Source: Oscillatoriales cyanobacterium PMM_0080 (GTDB lineage Bacteria; Cyanobacteriota; Cyanobacteriia; Cyanobacteriales; Microcoleaceae). Taken from it: DNA of 55,298 bases. A program made the translations under genes and the position numbers. Positions 17,095 to 29,000 of the stretch are shown piece after piece. Position 1 is the first letter of the stretch; each line of letters opens with the position of its first letter. The notes under the pieces are model-generated. The model made no database searches. It was given only the letters and a program-made list of their open reading frames with translations, and was not told where the DNA came from. The DNA is taken from assembly GCA_949127775.1 (NCBI GenBank), contig CASBQF010000069.1:1-55298 (forward strand), in the 5' to 3' direction.

Positions 17095-19629
17095 CTATGC
17101 TGGCAACATTAGGATAAAAGTTGACCCCTTCCCAATCTCACTACTCACAGTAATTTCTCCCCCCAGCATCTGAGAGTATTTCTGCGCTATTGCTAAACCC
17201 AAACCTGTACCTCCGTACTTGCGGGTAGTCGAAGTGTCCGCTTGCGTAAAAGGTTGAAATAACTTTTGTATCTGTTCGGGAGTCATCCCAATCCCCGTAT
17301 CAATACACTTAAAAATTAATTGTTCAGAATCCCAACTATTTTCAGCATTTTTAGTTCTTTCAATGCTAAGTGTAATTGTCCCTTTTTGAGTAAACTTAGC
17401 TGCATTGCTGAGCAAATTGAACAAAATTTGAGTCAACTTAATTTGATCGGAATGCAGTTCGCCAATATTAGGAGGAAATTCCACATTCAGGCGATTGGTG
17501 TTTCGGAAAAATAGCGGTTCAACAGTTCTGGCTACGTCTTGAACTACCTCCGATACATCAAAGGTTGCTAATTCAAGTTCTGCATGACCGGCTTCAATCT
17601 TCGACAAGTCCAGAATATCATTAATTAATGTTAGTAAATGCTGACCTGAATTATGAATTCTTTGCAAATCCTCCACAAAATCTGCTTCGCCCAAGTCTAA
17701 AGCATCTTCTTGCAGAATTTCGCTGTAACCGATAATCGCATTCAGGGGAGTTCGCAGTTCGTGGCTCATGTTAGCTAAAAACTGACTTTTGGCTAAACTA
17801 GCTGCTTCTGCGGCTTCCTTTGCTTTGTACAGTTCTGCCTCGGCTTGCAAGCGGTCGGTTACGTCGTGAGCCATGACTAATTCAGCATTTCTGCTATCAA
17901 AAATCATGGCATAAGAAGTAATTTCTACATCAATAATTGTGCCGTTTTTTGTCTGGTGCTGCCACACACTGGCAAAATCAATGCCGACATCTACTTGGGA
18001 TATATTTTCTAGCAATCTCGGCACCTTTTGGAGGGGACGAATGTCTGCAACGGTCATGTTGAGAAATTCGTCGCGAGTGTAGCCGTAGTGCTCGACAGCA
18101 GCGTGATTGACGGCTATAAATTCCAGAGTTTCTAAGTCGTAAACCCACATCGGATGGGGGTTGTTTTTAAACAAAAGTCTGTAGCGTTCTTCGGATGCTC
18201 GCAATTCAGCTTCGGCTTGTTTGCGCTCGGTAATGTCGCGGACAACTGTACAAATAATCTCGCGGCCGCCGTAGGAAATCAGGCTGGCGCTTGCTTCTAC
18301 GTCTACGGAGGAACTGTCTCGTCGCAGGTATAGAACTTCGCCAATTTTGAATTGTTTGTTTGCCAGCAGCAACTCGATGTTGCTGTCAATTAGGTCTTGA
18401 GAGTAAGCGACGATATCGTAAATAGTCAGTTGCGAAATCTCATCAAGACTGTAATCGAGCAAGTTTCTAAACGCTGTATTGGCTTCCAAAAGGCATTTGG
18501 TTTGAGCATCCCACAGAAATATACAATCTGTAGCTTGCTCGACTACGGCTCGGTAGCGGGCTTTTTCTTCTAGTTGTTCGCTGTCGGCTTGAGCGATCGC
18601 CCCTAACATTTTGTTGATAGTATGGGCAAGGTCGGACAACTCGTCTTCGCCCGTGACTGGCAGCCGCACCGAGAGGTCTTGGCTGCTGCTGACGCGGTTG
18701 ACTGATGAAGCCAAACCGCTCAATCGAGACAGCACTAGATACTCTAGCAGCAGCAAGGTGCAGCCGACAAATCCCATTCCCGCGAGAATTACAGACACCA
18801 ACAGGTATAGCAAACTGGTTTGACCTTGGCGGTATGTTTCTCTGGGGATATCCACCCTTAGTAGCAGGGCTGGTCGATCGTAAATATCCCGGATCAAAGC
18901 GTAACCCGCGATCGACTTTTCGCTTAAACGACGCACAAAAATCGGTTTATTTGCCGACAGTTGCTTGCTGACTTCCTCAAACTCAGTAGGCAAATTGGTC
19001 TCATTAATGCTGTGTATAATCAACGGCAAGCGAGTAATTTTAGACATCCGGTTAATACCCGCAGCATCCAAATTGCGCCCGAATACCAGTGTTCCTCGTA
19101 TTGGGCCGGTGCTTTTTGTGGTGACAATGGGGCGGGAAGTAATCAGTATTGGCCCTGACGGCAGCAGCATGATACCAGCGAGGCTGCTGTTGGCGTTGGG
19201 GTGTTGCAACAGGCGATCGTTGAGAGAAATGTGCTGTTTTAATGCTTCTGGAACCGCAGTTAGTTTCAGCTTTTCGTCTAAACTTCTACCATAAACAATC
19301 TTGCCAGAAGTATTGACAAATACGGCTATGTTAACTCTCAAATTATTCAGCCCTTCTGGAACTAAATTGGAGGCAATGAATTCTGAGTTACGGTTTTGGA
19401 TAAAGGTATAGGTGTCGTCCCATGCAGACCAATCGGCAAAGCGCGAGTTGAAATCGTCTGCGGTTTGCCCGAACACGCTGAGCACTCCCTTGACAGCCTG
19501 TGTGGCTTCTTGTTCCTCTGCTTTGAGAAGGCTTCCCAAGAGGATGCTTGATGAAGCTGCATACAGAATGCCAGTGAGTCCAGCGATGGTAATGCCAACG
19601 ATCGATAGTGTTTTCCGACGCAGTTTCAT
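17095..19629 (-). CDS. CHASE4-HAMP-PAS-PAS sensor histidine kinase
   Basis: Membrane sensor kinase. Order from the N terminus: membrane helix (about residues 8-32), extracytoplasmic CHASE4 domain (typical [12 protein letters not shown] near residue 73, up to about 265), second membrane helix ([24 protein letters not shown] region), HAMP linker ([15 protein letters not shown] onward), two PAS domains (about 360-475 and 480-600), and the HisKA domain with phospho-acceptor H623 in MSHELRTPL. The ATPase domain has N box [10 protein letters not shown]1 DTGIGM and G2 [13 protein letters not shown]. There is no receiver domain, so a separate regulator must exist; none is adjacent. The ligand of CHASE4 domains is generally unknown. 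I choose the ATG at 19629 (MKLRRKTL), just before the helix; a TTG at 19665 would add 12 hydrophilic residues. Confidence 0.93.
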   Translation of the reverse strand: MKLRRKTLSIVGITIAGLTGILYAASSSILLGSLLKAEEQEATQAVKGVLSVFGQTADDFNSRFADWSAWDDTYTFIQNRNSEFIASNLVPEGLNNLRVNIAVFVNTSGKIVYGRSLDEKLKLTAVPEALKQHISLNDRLLQHPNANSSLAGIMLLPSGPILITSRPIVTTKSTGPIRGTLVFGRNLDAAGINRMSKITRLPLIIHSINETNLPTEFEEVSKQLSANKPIFVRRLSEKSIAGYALIRDIYDRPALLLRVDIPRETYRQGQTSLLYLLVSVILAGMGFVGCTLLLLEYLVLSRLSGLASSVNRVSSSQDLSVRLPVTGEDELSDLAHTINKMLGAIAQADSEQLEEKARYRAVVEQATDCIFLWDAQTKCLLEANTAFRNLLDYSLDEISQLTIYDIVAYSQDLIDSNIELLLANKQFKIGEVLYLRRDSSSVDVEASASLISYGGREIICTVVRDITERKQAEAELRASEERYRLLFKNNPHPMWVYDLETLEFIAVNHAAVEHYGYTRDEFLNMTVADIRPLQKVPRLLENISQVDVGIDFASVWQHQTKNGTIIDVEITSYAMIFDSRNAELVMAHDVTDRLQAEAELYKAKEAAEAASLAKSQFLANMSHELRTPLNAIIGYSEILQEDALDLGEADFVEDLQRIHNSGQHLLTLINDILDLSKIEAGHAELELATFDVSEVVQDVARTVEPLFFRNTNRLNVEFPPNIGELHSDQIKLTQILFNLLSNAAKFTQKGTITLSIERTKNAENSWDSEQLIFKCIDTGIGMTPEQIQKLFQPFTQADTSTTRKYGGTGLGLAIAQKYSQMLGGEITVSSEIGKGSTFILMLPA

Positions 19630-19729
19630 CTTGTCATGTTTGTGGTGTCTGTCCGAAATTCTCAACTTAGCAATTTTACTGCTGTTTCAACCATGACGGA
19701 TGGCGCTGCGCCAGTCTGCCAGTGTTGGG

Positions 19730-20227
19730 CTACTTTTCCCACACTTGCTGTTTGTGAGATTCCTTGCAAATACCCAATATACGCCGATCGTTCTCGCTGA
19801 TGACAGAAATTGGGTAATACTGTTGCAGGTTTACGGAGTAGGGAGAGCGACTGTTGTCGTAACTGTCTACTACTGTTAAATTTAACTGAGTCCGGTCAAG
19901 AGTGCCGTAAAAACAGTAAAAAGCAGACCGAGGTAGGTAAAAAGCGCCGATTACCTTACTTTGCCGCATTTCAAATACAAAATATTCTTTTTTAATTTCA
20001 TCGGGCTGGCTGGACTGGCCGTAGAGGTAAATTCCCTCTGCTAAACCTCTGCTAGCGGTATCTGGCGCAGGATTTGGGGTGGATTGCGAGCTGAAAACGC
20101 CGGATTTGATGTCCGAGAGGTCGGCGTGGCGTGCGGTCGATGGGATGCTGATGTTGTCGGGCGAGAGGGCAAGGGCGATCGCCATAGCTGGTAAACTTCT
20201 TGTCAATATCAAATAATTTAAAACCAC
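19730..20227 (-). CDS. Conserved cyanobacterial protein, probably exported
   Basis: About 165 residues. The GTG at 20227 is preceded by GAGG six bases upstream and gives an N terminus with a hydrophobic stretch (LILTRSLPAMAIALAL) that looks like a signal peptide. The core (GIYLYGQSSQPDEIKKEYFV, then GAFYLPRSAFYCFYG) is of a type I have seen in many cyanobacteria without an assigned function. It lies between the two kinase genes on the same strand, about 100 bp upstream of the CHASE4 kinase. Co-transcription with that kinase is possible, which would make it a candidate sensor partner, but this is inference. Confidence 0.7.
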   Translation of the reverse strand: MVLNYLILTRSLPAMAIALALSPDNISIPSTARHADLSDIKSGVFSSQSTPNPAPDTASRGLAEGIYLYGQSSQPDEIKKEYFVFEMRQSKVIGAFYLPRSAFYCFYGTLDRTQLNLTVVDSYDNSRSPYSVNLQQYYPISVISENDRRILGICKESHKQQVWEK

Positions 20228-20341
20228 TTCAGACCTCAAAATTTTAAATAGCTGGCTCGAATCGTTTTTTGTACCAGTTTCAAAAAGCTTTTAAAGAAAC
20301 TGATTATTTGGCTCAATGCTGCCTATTAACTTGAAGTCACG

Positions 20342-20725
20342 ATCGCCACACCGGTTCCTGAATTTAGAATGATATTAATTCCGGTTACACCGGAATGATA
20401 TTAATTCCGGTTACACCGGAATAATATAGAGGAGACGGCAGTGCCGTGTCCCTACAATGTTATTTTGGGTAGGGACACGGCACTGCCGTCTCCTCATTTT
20501 GGCTAATAATGTAGACGGAGTTTCAATCGCCGGGTTTTTTGGGTTATCGCCACACCGGTTCCTGAACTTAAAAATGATATCAATTCCGGCTACGCCGGAA
20601 TAATATGGAGGAGACGGCAGTGCCGTGTCCCTACAATGTTATTTTGGGTAGGGACACGGCACTGCCGTCTCCTGATTTTGGCTAATAATGTAGACGGAGT
20701 TTCAATCGCCGGTTTTTTTTGGGTT
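20342..20725. repeat. Two direct repeats, each with a long perfect hairpin
   Basis: Copy A (20342-20545) and copy B (20546-20725) share the order ATCGCCACACCGGTTCCTGAA, an AATTCCGG-type short palindrome, a long hairpin, and a tail with GTAGACGGAGTTTCAATCGC. Copy A has an extra 26-bp duplication of the AATTCCGGTTACACCG segment. The hairpin arms are 26 bp and perfect: 20430-20455 with 20469-20494, and 20609-20634 with 20648-20673, with 13-base loops. Arm sequence begins AGGAGACGGCAGTGCCGTGT. The array fills the 500 bp between the small exported protein gene and the end of the giant kinase gene. Confidence 0.92.
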
Positions 20726-20732
20726 GATGATG

Positions 20733-23700
20733 CTACGAATTTTTTAACCGGGCTAAAATGGCGGCGAAAACAGCGGGATCGATCGGCTTTGCTAAGTGTT
20801 CGTCGTAACCGGCTTCGATCGCCCGATCGCGGTCTGGTTCGCTAGGATAAGCTGTTAGCGCCACGGCTGGCAATCTCTTGGCTGTGCCTGATTCGGACGA
20901 TCGCACTTTGCGGATCAGCGAGTAGCCATCCTCAACGGGCATCCCGATGTCGCTGACTAAAATATCCGCAGGTGATTGCTGCAAAAGTTCGATCGCCTCA
21001 GCAGCAGAAGCAGCAGCCGTCGCAGTCGCGCCCAACTGTTCGAGGGCTGCAACTAAAAACTCGCGGTTATCGGGTTCGTCGTCAACTACCAGCACCTTTA
21101 AACCAGCCAAAATACCCGCACTCACCGGAGCGATTTTCCTTTCTCCTCTCAACTGCGACTGTGGACTCCGACGCTGTTTCAGGGGCAGCATTACTGTGAA
21201 TGTCGCGCCGAGTTCCTCTCCGGGACTGGCGGCGCGTACAGTGCCACCGTGGAGTTCCACCAAGTGCCGGACGATCGCCAATCCCAGTCCCAAACCGCTG
21301 TCAGCCCTAGTAATCGAGCCGTCTGCTTGTCGGAAGCGATCGAATACGTAGGGCAGAAACTCAGCAGAAATGCCTTTTCCGGTATCGCTAACTTGAATTT
21401 GGACGTAATTAGGTGATGAGGAATTAGCAACAGCTACCGCAGACAAACGCAGTTGCACAGTTCCCCCCGCAGGCGTAAACTTGACGGCGTTAGTCAGTAA
21501 ATTGGAGACTACCTGCTGCAACCTCTGGGTGTCTCCCCACATCAATCCGACTGCGGGGTCAAATTCTGAGGAAACGGTGACAGGCTTGGCTTCAGCGGCG
21601 AAACTGACTGAATTCAGAGCAACTTCGATCGTCTTTGCCATATCGAACCAGCCGGGTTTGAGAGCCAGCTTGCCTTGAATAATCCGGGAAACGTCGAGCA
21701 AATCTTCGACTAGCTGCACCTGCACTCTCGACTGACGCTCGATCGCTTCGAGGGCATTCGCTAAAGTCGCTGGCGTGTACTTCCCTCTGCGAAGTAGCTG
21801 GGCCCAACCCAGAATCGCATTTAAAGGCGTCCGCAGTTCGTGGGAAAGAGTGGCGAGAAACTCGTCTTTCAGGCGGTTGATCGCTTCTGCTTGGGCTCTG
21901 GCGGCTTGTTCGCGATCGAGCAACTGAGCGCGTTCTGCCTCGACTTGCTTGCGATCGCTGATGTCGGCAAGGATCGACATACAGTTAATATTGCCCTTAC
22001 CGTCGCGGACTGGAGTTGCCCACAAACCGATGTCGATCGAGCTACCGTCTTTCTTTTGGCGCTGGGTTTCCATGCCCGCGATCGCGTTTCCGGCGCGAAT
22101 TCCTTTCAAATTCTCGATGAATTCCTCCCGCTTGGAAGCAGGAACACTTGGCACGAATTGACCTACCACCTCTGATTCTGACCAGCCAAAAATCCTCTCG
22201 GCGGCTGGGTTCCACATTTTCACAATGCCGTCCTCGGCGTCCAAAACGGTAATTGCTAGGGGACAAGCGCGGATCAAGGCTTCTAAAGTTTGATTGATTT
22301 GCGATCGCGCCTCTTCTGCTTGTTTGCGATCGCTGATATCGACGTTCACGCCGATCATCCGCAGAGGCAAACCGCGATCGTCCTGAAACACCTTAGCCCT
22401 GCAAGCAATCCAGCCCACGCTGTTGTCCAGGCGGCAAATGCGGAACTCAATGTTTAATTCCTCCCCGGAATCTGCCGCCATCTGCACCTGCTGTTCGGTG
22501 AAAGTGCGATCGTCTGGATGCACCATTTCCACCCAACTTTCATAGCTATTTAGACTGCCGGCCTCCAGCCCGTACAAAGCCTCTAACTCCGGCGTACAGG
22601 CGACGGAGCCGGTTTGGATGTTCCATTCAAAAGTTCCGATTTTGCCTGCTTGCTGAGCGATTTTCAGCCGTTCTTGATTGTTTTTGAGTTCTGCTTCCAC
22701 CTGCGATATCTCGGTCAAGTCGATGTAGAATGCGACGATCGTCTCTAGTTCGGGGTTGTCCGGGCACAGAGTTGTCGCGCCCATCAGCACCGGCACGCGG
22801 CTACCATCTTTGCGGATGTGCTCTTTCTTGAAAGGAGTTGCGACTCCCGACGCCCGAAGTTCTTGCGCCGCCTTGGCATCGAGGTGCAGGTATTCGGGAC
22901 TCGTCATATTATCCCACCGCAGTTGGCCAGAGAGCACGTCTGAGCGGGTGTAGCCAACCATTTTGAGCAGGGAGTCGTTGGCGTAGGCGATGCGGCCGGT
23001 CAAATCGCCGATCGCAACTCCGAAAATATTGGACTCAAACAGTCGCCGGAATATGGCTTCGCTTTGCTGGATTACCCGTTTTGCTTGGTTGCGATCGGTG
23101 ATTTCGGCTACCACGCTGCTGACTCCCAACAGGGTTCCCGATTCATCGATTACGGGGTAAAAACTGACTTGCCAATCCCGCACAACTCCAGGCTGTTGTA
23201 AGGTTGCAGCCTTCATTTCCAAGTCGAGCACGGGGGTTTGCGTCGCCAGCACTTGCAGATAAATCGGCTCTACCATATCTGCAAGTTCCGGTATCGCTTC
23301 TCTGACGGTGCGCCCGATGTGATCGGCGATCGTGCGGCCGTTGATCTGAGCGAGGCATTCGTTCATGCGGATGTAGCGCAAATTGGTATCGACAAAGCAC
23401 AGCCCGACTGGTGTGGTGTTGTAAACTAAGTCGAGTTCTGCTAGTTGGTTGCGAATCCGAATTTCGTTTTCTCTGATCTGGTTTTGGGCTTGTTTGCGAT
23501 CGGTAATATCGAGCACGAAAAACGAGCCTCTGTCGGTGAATCCTTGCAAGTTTCCGCCCCCGACTAAAATCGGAAACCGCGAGCCGTCAGAGCGGATGTA
23601 TTCTTTTTCATAAGGCGTGCAACTTCCGAATTCGGCAATTTGGGCGAGGGCGATGCGATCGAGTTCTGCGTATTCCGGCGGGGTGATATCTATCCAGCGG

Positions 23701-25817
23701 ATTTGTCCCGCAACCAAGTCTTCCCTCGTATATCCAATCATTTCCAGCAAGGCGTCGTTAGCTTCGGTAATTTCGCCGCCCGCATCCCAGAAACCGATGC
23801 CTAACATGGTAGATTCTACCACACTGCGGCAGCGCATTTCGCTTTCTTGCAAAGCTAATTCTGTTTGTTTAGCTGCGGTAATATCTGTCAAAATTATCCC
23901 AGATCCGATGATTTCTCCCTTTTCATTTTTCACCGGGTAGTAGTTGGCTAGCCAGTAGCCGAACTCTCCCGATTTTCCATTAGGTTCGCCGCTGATTTCT
24001 ACGTTTAAAACAGGCTGACCGGTTTCTAAAACTTGCTGGATTATTGGTGCAAATTGAGCTGCTGATTCTGGCAACAATTGGCGGTAGTCTTGACCGAGAT
24101 GCTGTTCGGCACTCAAACCGTTGAGTTCTGCTAAGACTTGATTGATGCGGATGTAGCGCATTTCGCGATCGAGAAAACAAATCCCTAGGGGAGATGCTTC
24201 TAACAGCGAATCAATTAAGGCGAAAGATTCCGATGTTTGAGATAGTGCTTGTTGCGCTTCTGCGTAAAGTCTGGCGTTGTCCAGGGCGATCGCCACGCGA
24301 TATGCTAAATCTTCTAGCATTGCCATATCTCCGGCACTATAGCGGCGGCCAGACTTCTGCGTAAAGCAAGTGATCGCACCCATTACCCGCCCGCGCGCCT
24401 TCAGTGGTACGCAAGCGTGAGATCCGATATTGAGCGATCGCAATATTTCAATTTCTGCTATATTTTCCACTCCTACTGCTAAAATCTGCTCATCCACTTC
24501 GGCAATTAGCTCGGATTTGCCGGTGCGAATTACCAGCGGATAGCCGTTAACTGCATCGGGGGCTAACGGGCTGCGGACTCTCAAGTTATTCAGAGTATGA
24601 ACCGTAGAGGGTTCTGCGTGAGCCACAGCTACTCGGCGGACTTTTGAGTCAGTTTCGGTCAAATGAATGTAGCACCCATCTGCGATCGAATTAACAGCTA
24701 ATTCAGCGACATTTTGCAGCACTGTTTCCCCGTCAAACGCATCAGCCAGAATTTTGCTAACTTCTGCTAAAAATGCCGATCGCCGCTGTTCAATTTCCGC
24801 TTTTTCCCGGGCTGCTTGCTCGATTGTCAACTGCACTATTTGAGTTTCGGCAAGTTTGAGTGCTGTGATATCGCGGGCGACAATTAATGCCGATTCTGGT
24901 ACGCCGTCTTTGTCAAATTCTGGAACTACGCGAGATTGATAAGTTCTGAGGCCGTCGGTTGAGGGCGACTGAAATTCGATGATTTCTTCTCGACTTGTTT
25001 CTAACACTTTGCGCAGAGTTTTATCCCACATCTGGCACAGTTCCGGCGGCATTCCTAGGTCTTGACTGGTTTTGCCGAGGAAGAATGAAACTGGTTTTCC
25101 TTGACTTCTGGCAACTGCTTGATTCACATAAATATAACGCAGTTCTTTGTCTGTGCGGATAATCGCATCGGGCGTATTTTCTAGCAGCGTTCTCAGTTCG
25201 ATAGTTCGCTGTTTGACGCGGTTTTCTAGCTGAGCGTAGGATAAATCTAGCGATATTTCTGCTTCTTTGCGATCGGTAATATCAATCCCAGTCGCTATTA
25301 CATATTCTACCAAACCATCGCCATCCAGCGTCACAGTATTCGACCAAGAAATGAAGCGCTTCGAGCCATTTTTGGTGCGCCAATAATTTTGATATTCGCT
25401 GTAAAATAGTTCGACCTTGAGTTGGCTAAAAAATATTTGAACTGGCTCTATTTCGTCGGGAATTAAGAACAAATCCCAAACACATTTATTCAGAACTTCT
25501 GCTACCGAGTAGCCAGTTGTTTTTTCGCAAGCTTGATTGAAGCGTACAATCCGTCCTTGGCTGTCAAGAACTACAATCAAGCAAGCCGTCGTATCAATTA
25601 CTTTTGAAAGAATCTGGCGTTCTATTTCTAGTTCTTGTTTTGCGGACTTTAAGCCAGCATACCAAGCGCTAACCATAGCAGCAGCAAAAAGTAAGATTGC
25701 AGGAGTTGCCTTGAGTGCAAACAGTAACAGAGTCGTCAGCAGTAATGCCGTGGCGGCGCTAAAGGTAGCAATGCTGTAAGATTTAATAGGCAAGGGCAAG
25801 ACCTGGAACCGACTCAT
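20733..25817 (-). CDS. Giant hybrid sensor histidine kinase (8 PAS, GAF, HisKA, HATPase, receiver)
   Basis: A 1694-residue hybrid kinase. It starts with two hydrophobic stretches (residues 10-55), then about eight PAS/PAC modules, each ending in a typical DIT/DIS-D-RK-AE boundary, with one GAF domain between the second and third PAS (about residues 345-510). The HisKA domain has H1326 in [19 protein letters not shown]; the ATPase domain has NLLTNAVKFTP, DTGKGIS and GLGLGLAIVRHL. A C-terminal receiver has acidic VVDDEPDN and phospho-acceptor D1623 in VSDIGMP. It is largely cytosolic and would integrate several signals. No output gene is adjacent, so phosphotransfer must go to a remote partner. 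PAS4 and PAS6 are similar to each other, and PAS3 to PAS5, suggesting internal duplication. Confidence 0.95.
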   Translation of the reverse strand: MSRFQVLPLPIKSYSIATFSAATALLLTTLLLFALKATPAILLFAAAMVSAWYAGLKSAKQELEIERQILSKVIDTTACLIVVLDSQGRIVRFNQACEKTTGYSVAEVLNKCVWDLFLIPDEIEPVQIFFSQLKVELFYSEYQNYWRTKNGSKRFISWSNTVTLDGDGLVEYVIATGIDITDRKEAEISLDLSYAQLENRVKQRTIELRTLLENTPDAIIRTDKELRYIYVNQAVARSQGKPVSFFLGKTSQDLGMPPELCQMWDKTLRKVLETSREEIIEFQSPSTDGLRTYQSRVVPEFDKDGVPESALIVARDITALKLAETQIVQLTIEQAAREKAEIEQRRSAFLAEVSKILADAFDGETVLQNVAELAVNSIADGCYIHLTETDSKVRRVAVAHAEPSTVHTLNNLRVRSPLAPDAVNGYPLVIRTGKSELIAEVDEQILAVGVENIAEIEILRSLNIGSHACVPLKARGRVMGAITCFTQKSGRRYSAGDMAMLEDLAYRVAIALDNARLYAEAQQALSQTSESFALIDSLLEASPLGICFLDREMRYIRINQVLAELNGLSAEQHLGQDYRQLLPESAAQFAPIIQQVLETGQPVLNVEISGEPNGKSGEFGYWLANYYPVKNEKGEIIGSGIILTDITAAKQTELALQESEMRCRSVVESTMLGIGFWDAGGEITEANDALLEMIGYTREDLVAGQIRWIDITPPEYAELDRIALAQIAEFGSCTPYEKEYIRSDGSRFPILVGGGNLQGFTDRGSFFVLDITDRKQAQNQIRENEIRIRNQLAELDLVYNTTPVGLCFVDTNLRYIRMNECLAQINGRTIADHIGRTVREAIPELADMVEPIYLQVLATQTPVLDLEMKAATLQQPGVVRDWQVSFYPVIDESGTLLGVSSVVAEITDRNQAKRVIQQSEAIFRRLFESNIFGVAIGDLTGRIAYANDSLLKMVGYTRSDVLSGQLRWDNMTSPEYLHLDAKAAQELRASGVATPFKKEHIRKDGSRVPVLMGATTLCPDNPELETIVAFYIDLTEISQVEAELKNNQERLKIAQQAGKIGTFEWNIQTGSVACTPELEALYGLEAGSLNSYESWVEMVHPDDRTFTEQQVQMAADSGEELNIEFRICRLDNSVGWIACRAKVFQDDRGLPLRMIGVNVDISDRKQAEEARSQINQTLEALIRACPLAITVLDAEDGIVKMWNPAAERIFGWSESEVVGQFVPSVPASKREEFIENLKGIRAGNAIAGMETQRQKKDGSSIDIGLWATPVRDGKGNINCMSILADISDRKQVEAERAQLLDREQAARAQAEAINRLKDEFLATLSHELRTPLNAILGWAQLLRRGKYTPATLANALEAIERQSRVQVQLVEDLLDVSRIIQGKLALKPGWFDMAKTIEVALNSVSFAAEAKPVTVSSEFDPAVGLMWGDTQRLQQVVSNLLTNAVKFTPAGGTVQLRLSAVAVANSSSPNYVQIQVSDTGKGISAEFLPYVFDRFRQADGSITRADSGLGLGLAIVRHLVELHGGTVRAASPGEELGATFTVMLPLKQRRSPQSQLRGERKIAPVSAGILAGLKVLVVDDEPDNREFLVAALEQLGATATAAASAAEAIELLQQSPADILVSDIGMPVEDGYSLIRKVRSSESGTAKRLPAVALTAYPSEPDRDRAIEAGYDEHLAKPIDPAVFAAILARLKNS

Positions 25818-26011
25818 TTTTGTTGACCTGTAGCGATCGCGCTAGTTGTACCAATAAAACAATATTGTTAAAACTAATTATGTGTTTTTCATATACCAAA
25901 TCACATCTCCCGTGGCCGTGCCATCTTCCCACAGACAGATTTGCACTTATGACTGGTGCTGAACAAACTGCTATTATGGAGCGAAGGACAAATTGGATAG
26001 GCTGATTTCTG

Positions 26012-26028
26012 GGAGGAATAAGCGAGTG
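26012..26028 (+). promoter_or_regulatory. Ribosome binding site fixing a GTG start for the GH2-like gene
   Basis: GGAGG at 26012-26016 lies nine bases before GTG at 26026. An in-frame TTG at 25993 has no such site, so the GTG start is preferred. Confidence 0.7.
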
Positions 26029-29000
26029 AATCACAAGTGGGCAAAAATTATCGGATTATTTTTCGCAGCCGCCACCGTCTTCGGATTCATTGGTTACGCA
26101 CTTCAAAATCCCAACTCGGTAAGCAACTCCGCGATCTCGATCGGCTTTCCCAATCTTACCTCAGTGGCCGTCGGGGCGATCGACAACAAACGCGACCAAA
26201 TCTATCTTAACGGAAATTGGCAATTTGTCCCCGCCATTGGCAACCCTCAAAACCCGCCCGCATCGCCCAGTTGGGGCTCCATCCAAGTACCCGGAGACTG
26301 GCAAGAAGAAAAAAGCGAATTCATCCCCGGAATCATCACTCGCGGCACCGGAAAAGACTGGGAAAAATTCAACAGTAAACAACTATCAAAAGCCTGGTAT
26401 CAGAGAAATATAGACATTCCAGGCGACTGGACAAACCGCCGAATTTTCATCGACTTAGCCAGAGTCAGTACCGATGCAATCATCTTCGTCAACGGCATCA
26501 ACTGCGGTCAAATCGAGTGGCCCTACGGCAATGTTGAGATTACCAAAGTCGCCAAACCAGGTCAAAATACTATCTCAATTTTAGTCGCGGCAGTATCCGA
26601 CGAAAAAGACAAAGCCGTGATCATGAGTCCCACAGAAATTTATACAACAAAATCCAATCTGCAATCGCGGGGAATCATCGGCGAAGTAAGGCTGCTGGGC
26701 GTTCCCGCAGGCCCGCTAATTAGCGACGTATTCGTCCAAACTTCCACCAAAAACAAGCAAGTTAAATTAGATATAGAACTCAAAGACGTTACTCAAAACG
26801 GTCAAGTTCAACTCATCGCCCAAATGCTCGATGAAAAAGGCAAAGTCGAACAAAATTTCACAGGAAACGCCAACGTTCAAGCCAAACAAATTCAGACAGT
26901 CCAAATCCAATGGGACTGGCAAAACCCCCGACTCTGGGATATCGGCAAACCAAACCTTTATACCCTAAAATTAGCCGTAAAAGGAAGTGGCATTGACACG
27001 CAATACAACCAACCTTTCGGGTTCCGCGAATTTTGGGTTGAAGGGCGCAAGTTCTTCTTAAATGGTACCGAATTTCGACTGCGACCAAACTTACATTCCG
27101 ATACTTGGGAAGGTGGGACAGTCGAAGTATCTGACAAACTAATTGACGGCTATGTCAAATCCGGTTTTAACATAACAGAAATCTGGCCTTGGAATCACGA
27201 CGAACGCGGCAGATGGCATTTCCGAGAACTATTTTCCGAACGCGCCGATCTCAAAGGTTTTCCAATTATGGCGCCAGCTTTAGACATTACTCCCATCGCC
27301 TGGAGTGAACAGTGGAATAACCGCCAAATCATCGATCGCTGGAAAGCACGAATGGCCGCAGAAATGCGCCGTTACCGCAATCATCCCTCAGTATTAATGT
27401 GGGCGACAAGTCCCAATTATTTCGGCAGCGGTGACGACCAAAATCCCCGCCGCATCGGCCGCAAAAAAATAGAAGGAACTCTCGGCCCCATAGAAGATCA
27501 GCGGATGCGCGCCAAAACCCCCTTGGGGAACGAGGCTTTTGCTGCTATGAAATCCGCAGATCCAACCAGACCTGTAATGGTACATCAAGGCGGCACTTTC
27601 GGCGATGTTTATTCTCTCAATTCTTATCTAAATGTGATCCCATTGCAAGAGAGAGAAGAATGGATTTCCGAGTGGAGTAAAACCGGAGAAATGCCCTATA
27701 TGGTAGTAGAGTTTGGCACACCTCTGCACGCCACAATGATGCGAAACCGCCAAGGTTTTGATAAGGTGATTGTTAGCGAACCTTGGATGACTGAATTTGC
27801 AGCAATTTATCTAGGAAAACAGGCATACGAGTTAGAAACTCCGGGTTATAAAGGTAAAATTCGCGAGCAATTTGTCAAGAATCAGGAATATAAAAGCTGG
27901 CATAATAGCAAGGATTTAGACTTTGCACCAGCTTTCCAAAAGTTGCAGCATTTATTCAGTACAAACACTTGGCGGACTTGGCGGACTTTCGGAATGTCTG
28001 GAGGGATGATTCCTTGGAATGATGGACACGGTTGGGAAATTTCGGACGCTGGCAGAACTAGGGTGGATATTGGGGCATTTCAACCTAGTCGCCGGGGCGT
28101 TTATTTGAAGCAAGTATCCAATAATCTTGTGAATTATTTGCAGCCAGAAGCTTACAAAATACATCCTGGAGGCGAGGCAATCATCAATAATAATGGCCCA
28201 ACTCTGGCTTGGATTGCTGGTACCAATCAGGCTTTTACTGCCAAAGATCACAGCTTTTTTGCAGGCGGAAAACTGGCAAAGCAAGTAGTATTAATTAACG
28301 ATACGCGGGCGAAACAAGATTTTGCGTTTAATTGGCGAATATTGGTGGGTGGACAAGAAGTTGGAACTGGGGAGAAGAAGGGAAGTATTGAGACAGCAGG
28401 CACGCTGTTTTTCCCCATTGACCTGAAATTACCAAATACAATTTCCAGTAAGACGGACGGTGAAATTCGCTTGACTGCACGAATAGGCGATCGGCCACAT
28501 TCCGATACTTTCGCTTTCCGGGTATTTTCCACTGTATCCAAAGTCAAGGATGCAGTGACAATCTTCGATCCAGTTGGCAAAACATCAGCCATGTTAAAGC
28601 AGTTAGGTTATCAGCTTGTGCCGTGGAACGGTTCGCAAGTTTCATCGTTACTAATTATCGGTCGAGAAGCGTTTTCTAGCGGGCAAAACTTGCCGGGAAA
28701 TTTAGAAACTTTCGTGCGTAATGGTGGCAAAGCAATTGTGTTTCCCCAACGCCGTGAATGGCTAAAAAATATGGGTTTACGGGTTGCTGAACACGTCAGC
28801 CGCCGCGCGTATCCAATCGACAGTAACCATCCAGCAGTTAGCGGTTTGGACGATGCAGATTTGCGCGATTGGACAGGGGAAAGCACGCTGCTGGAAGCGT
28901 ATCCAGATACGATTAAATCTGGGGCAAGATTGAGTCCATCAAATATGCCTTGGTACGGCTGGCATTGGGGAAATCGCGGCGGTGTCAGCAGTGCTTCTAT

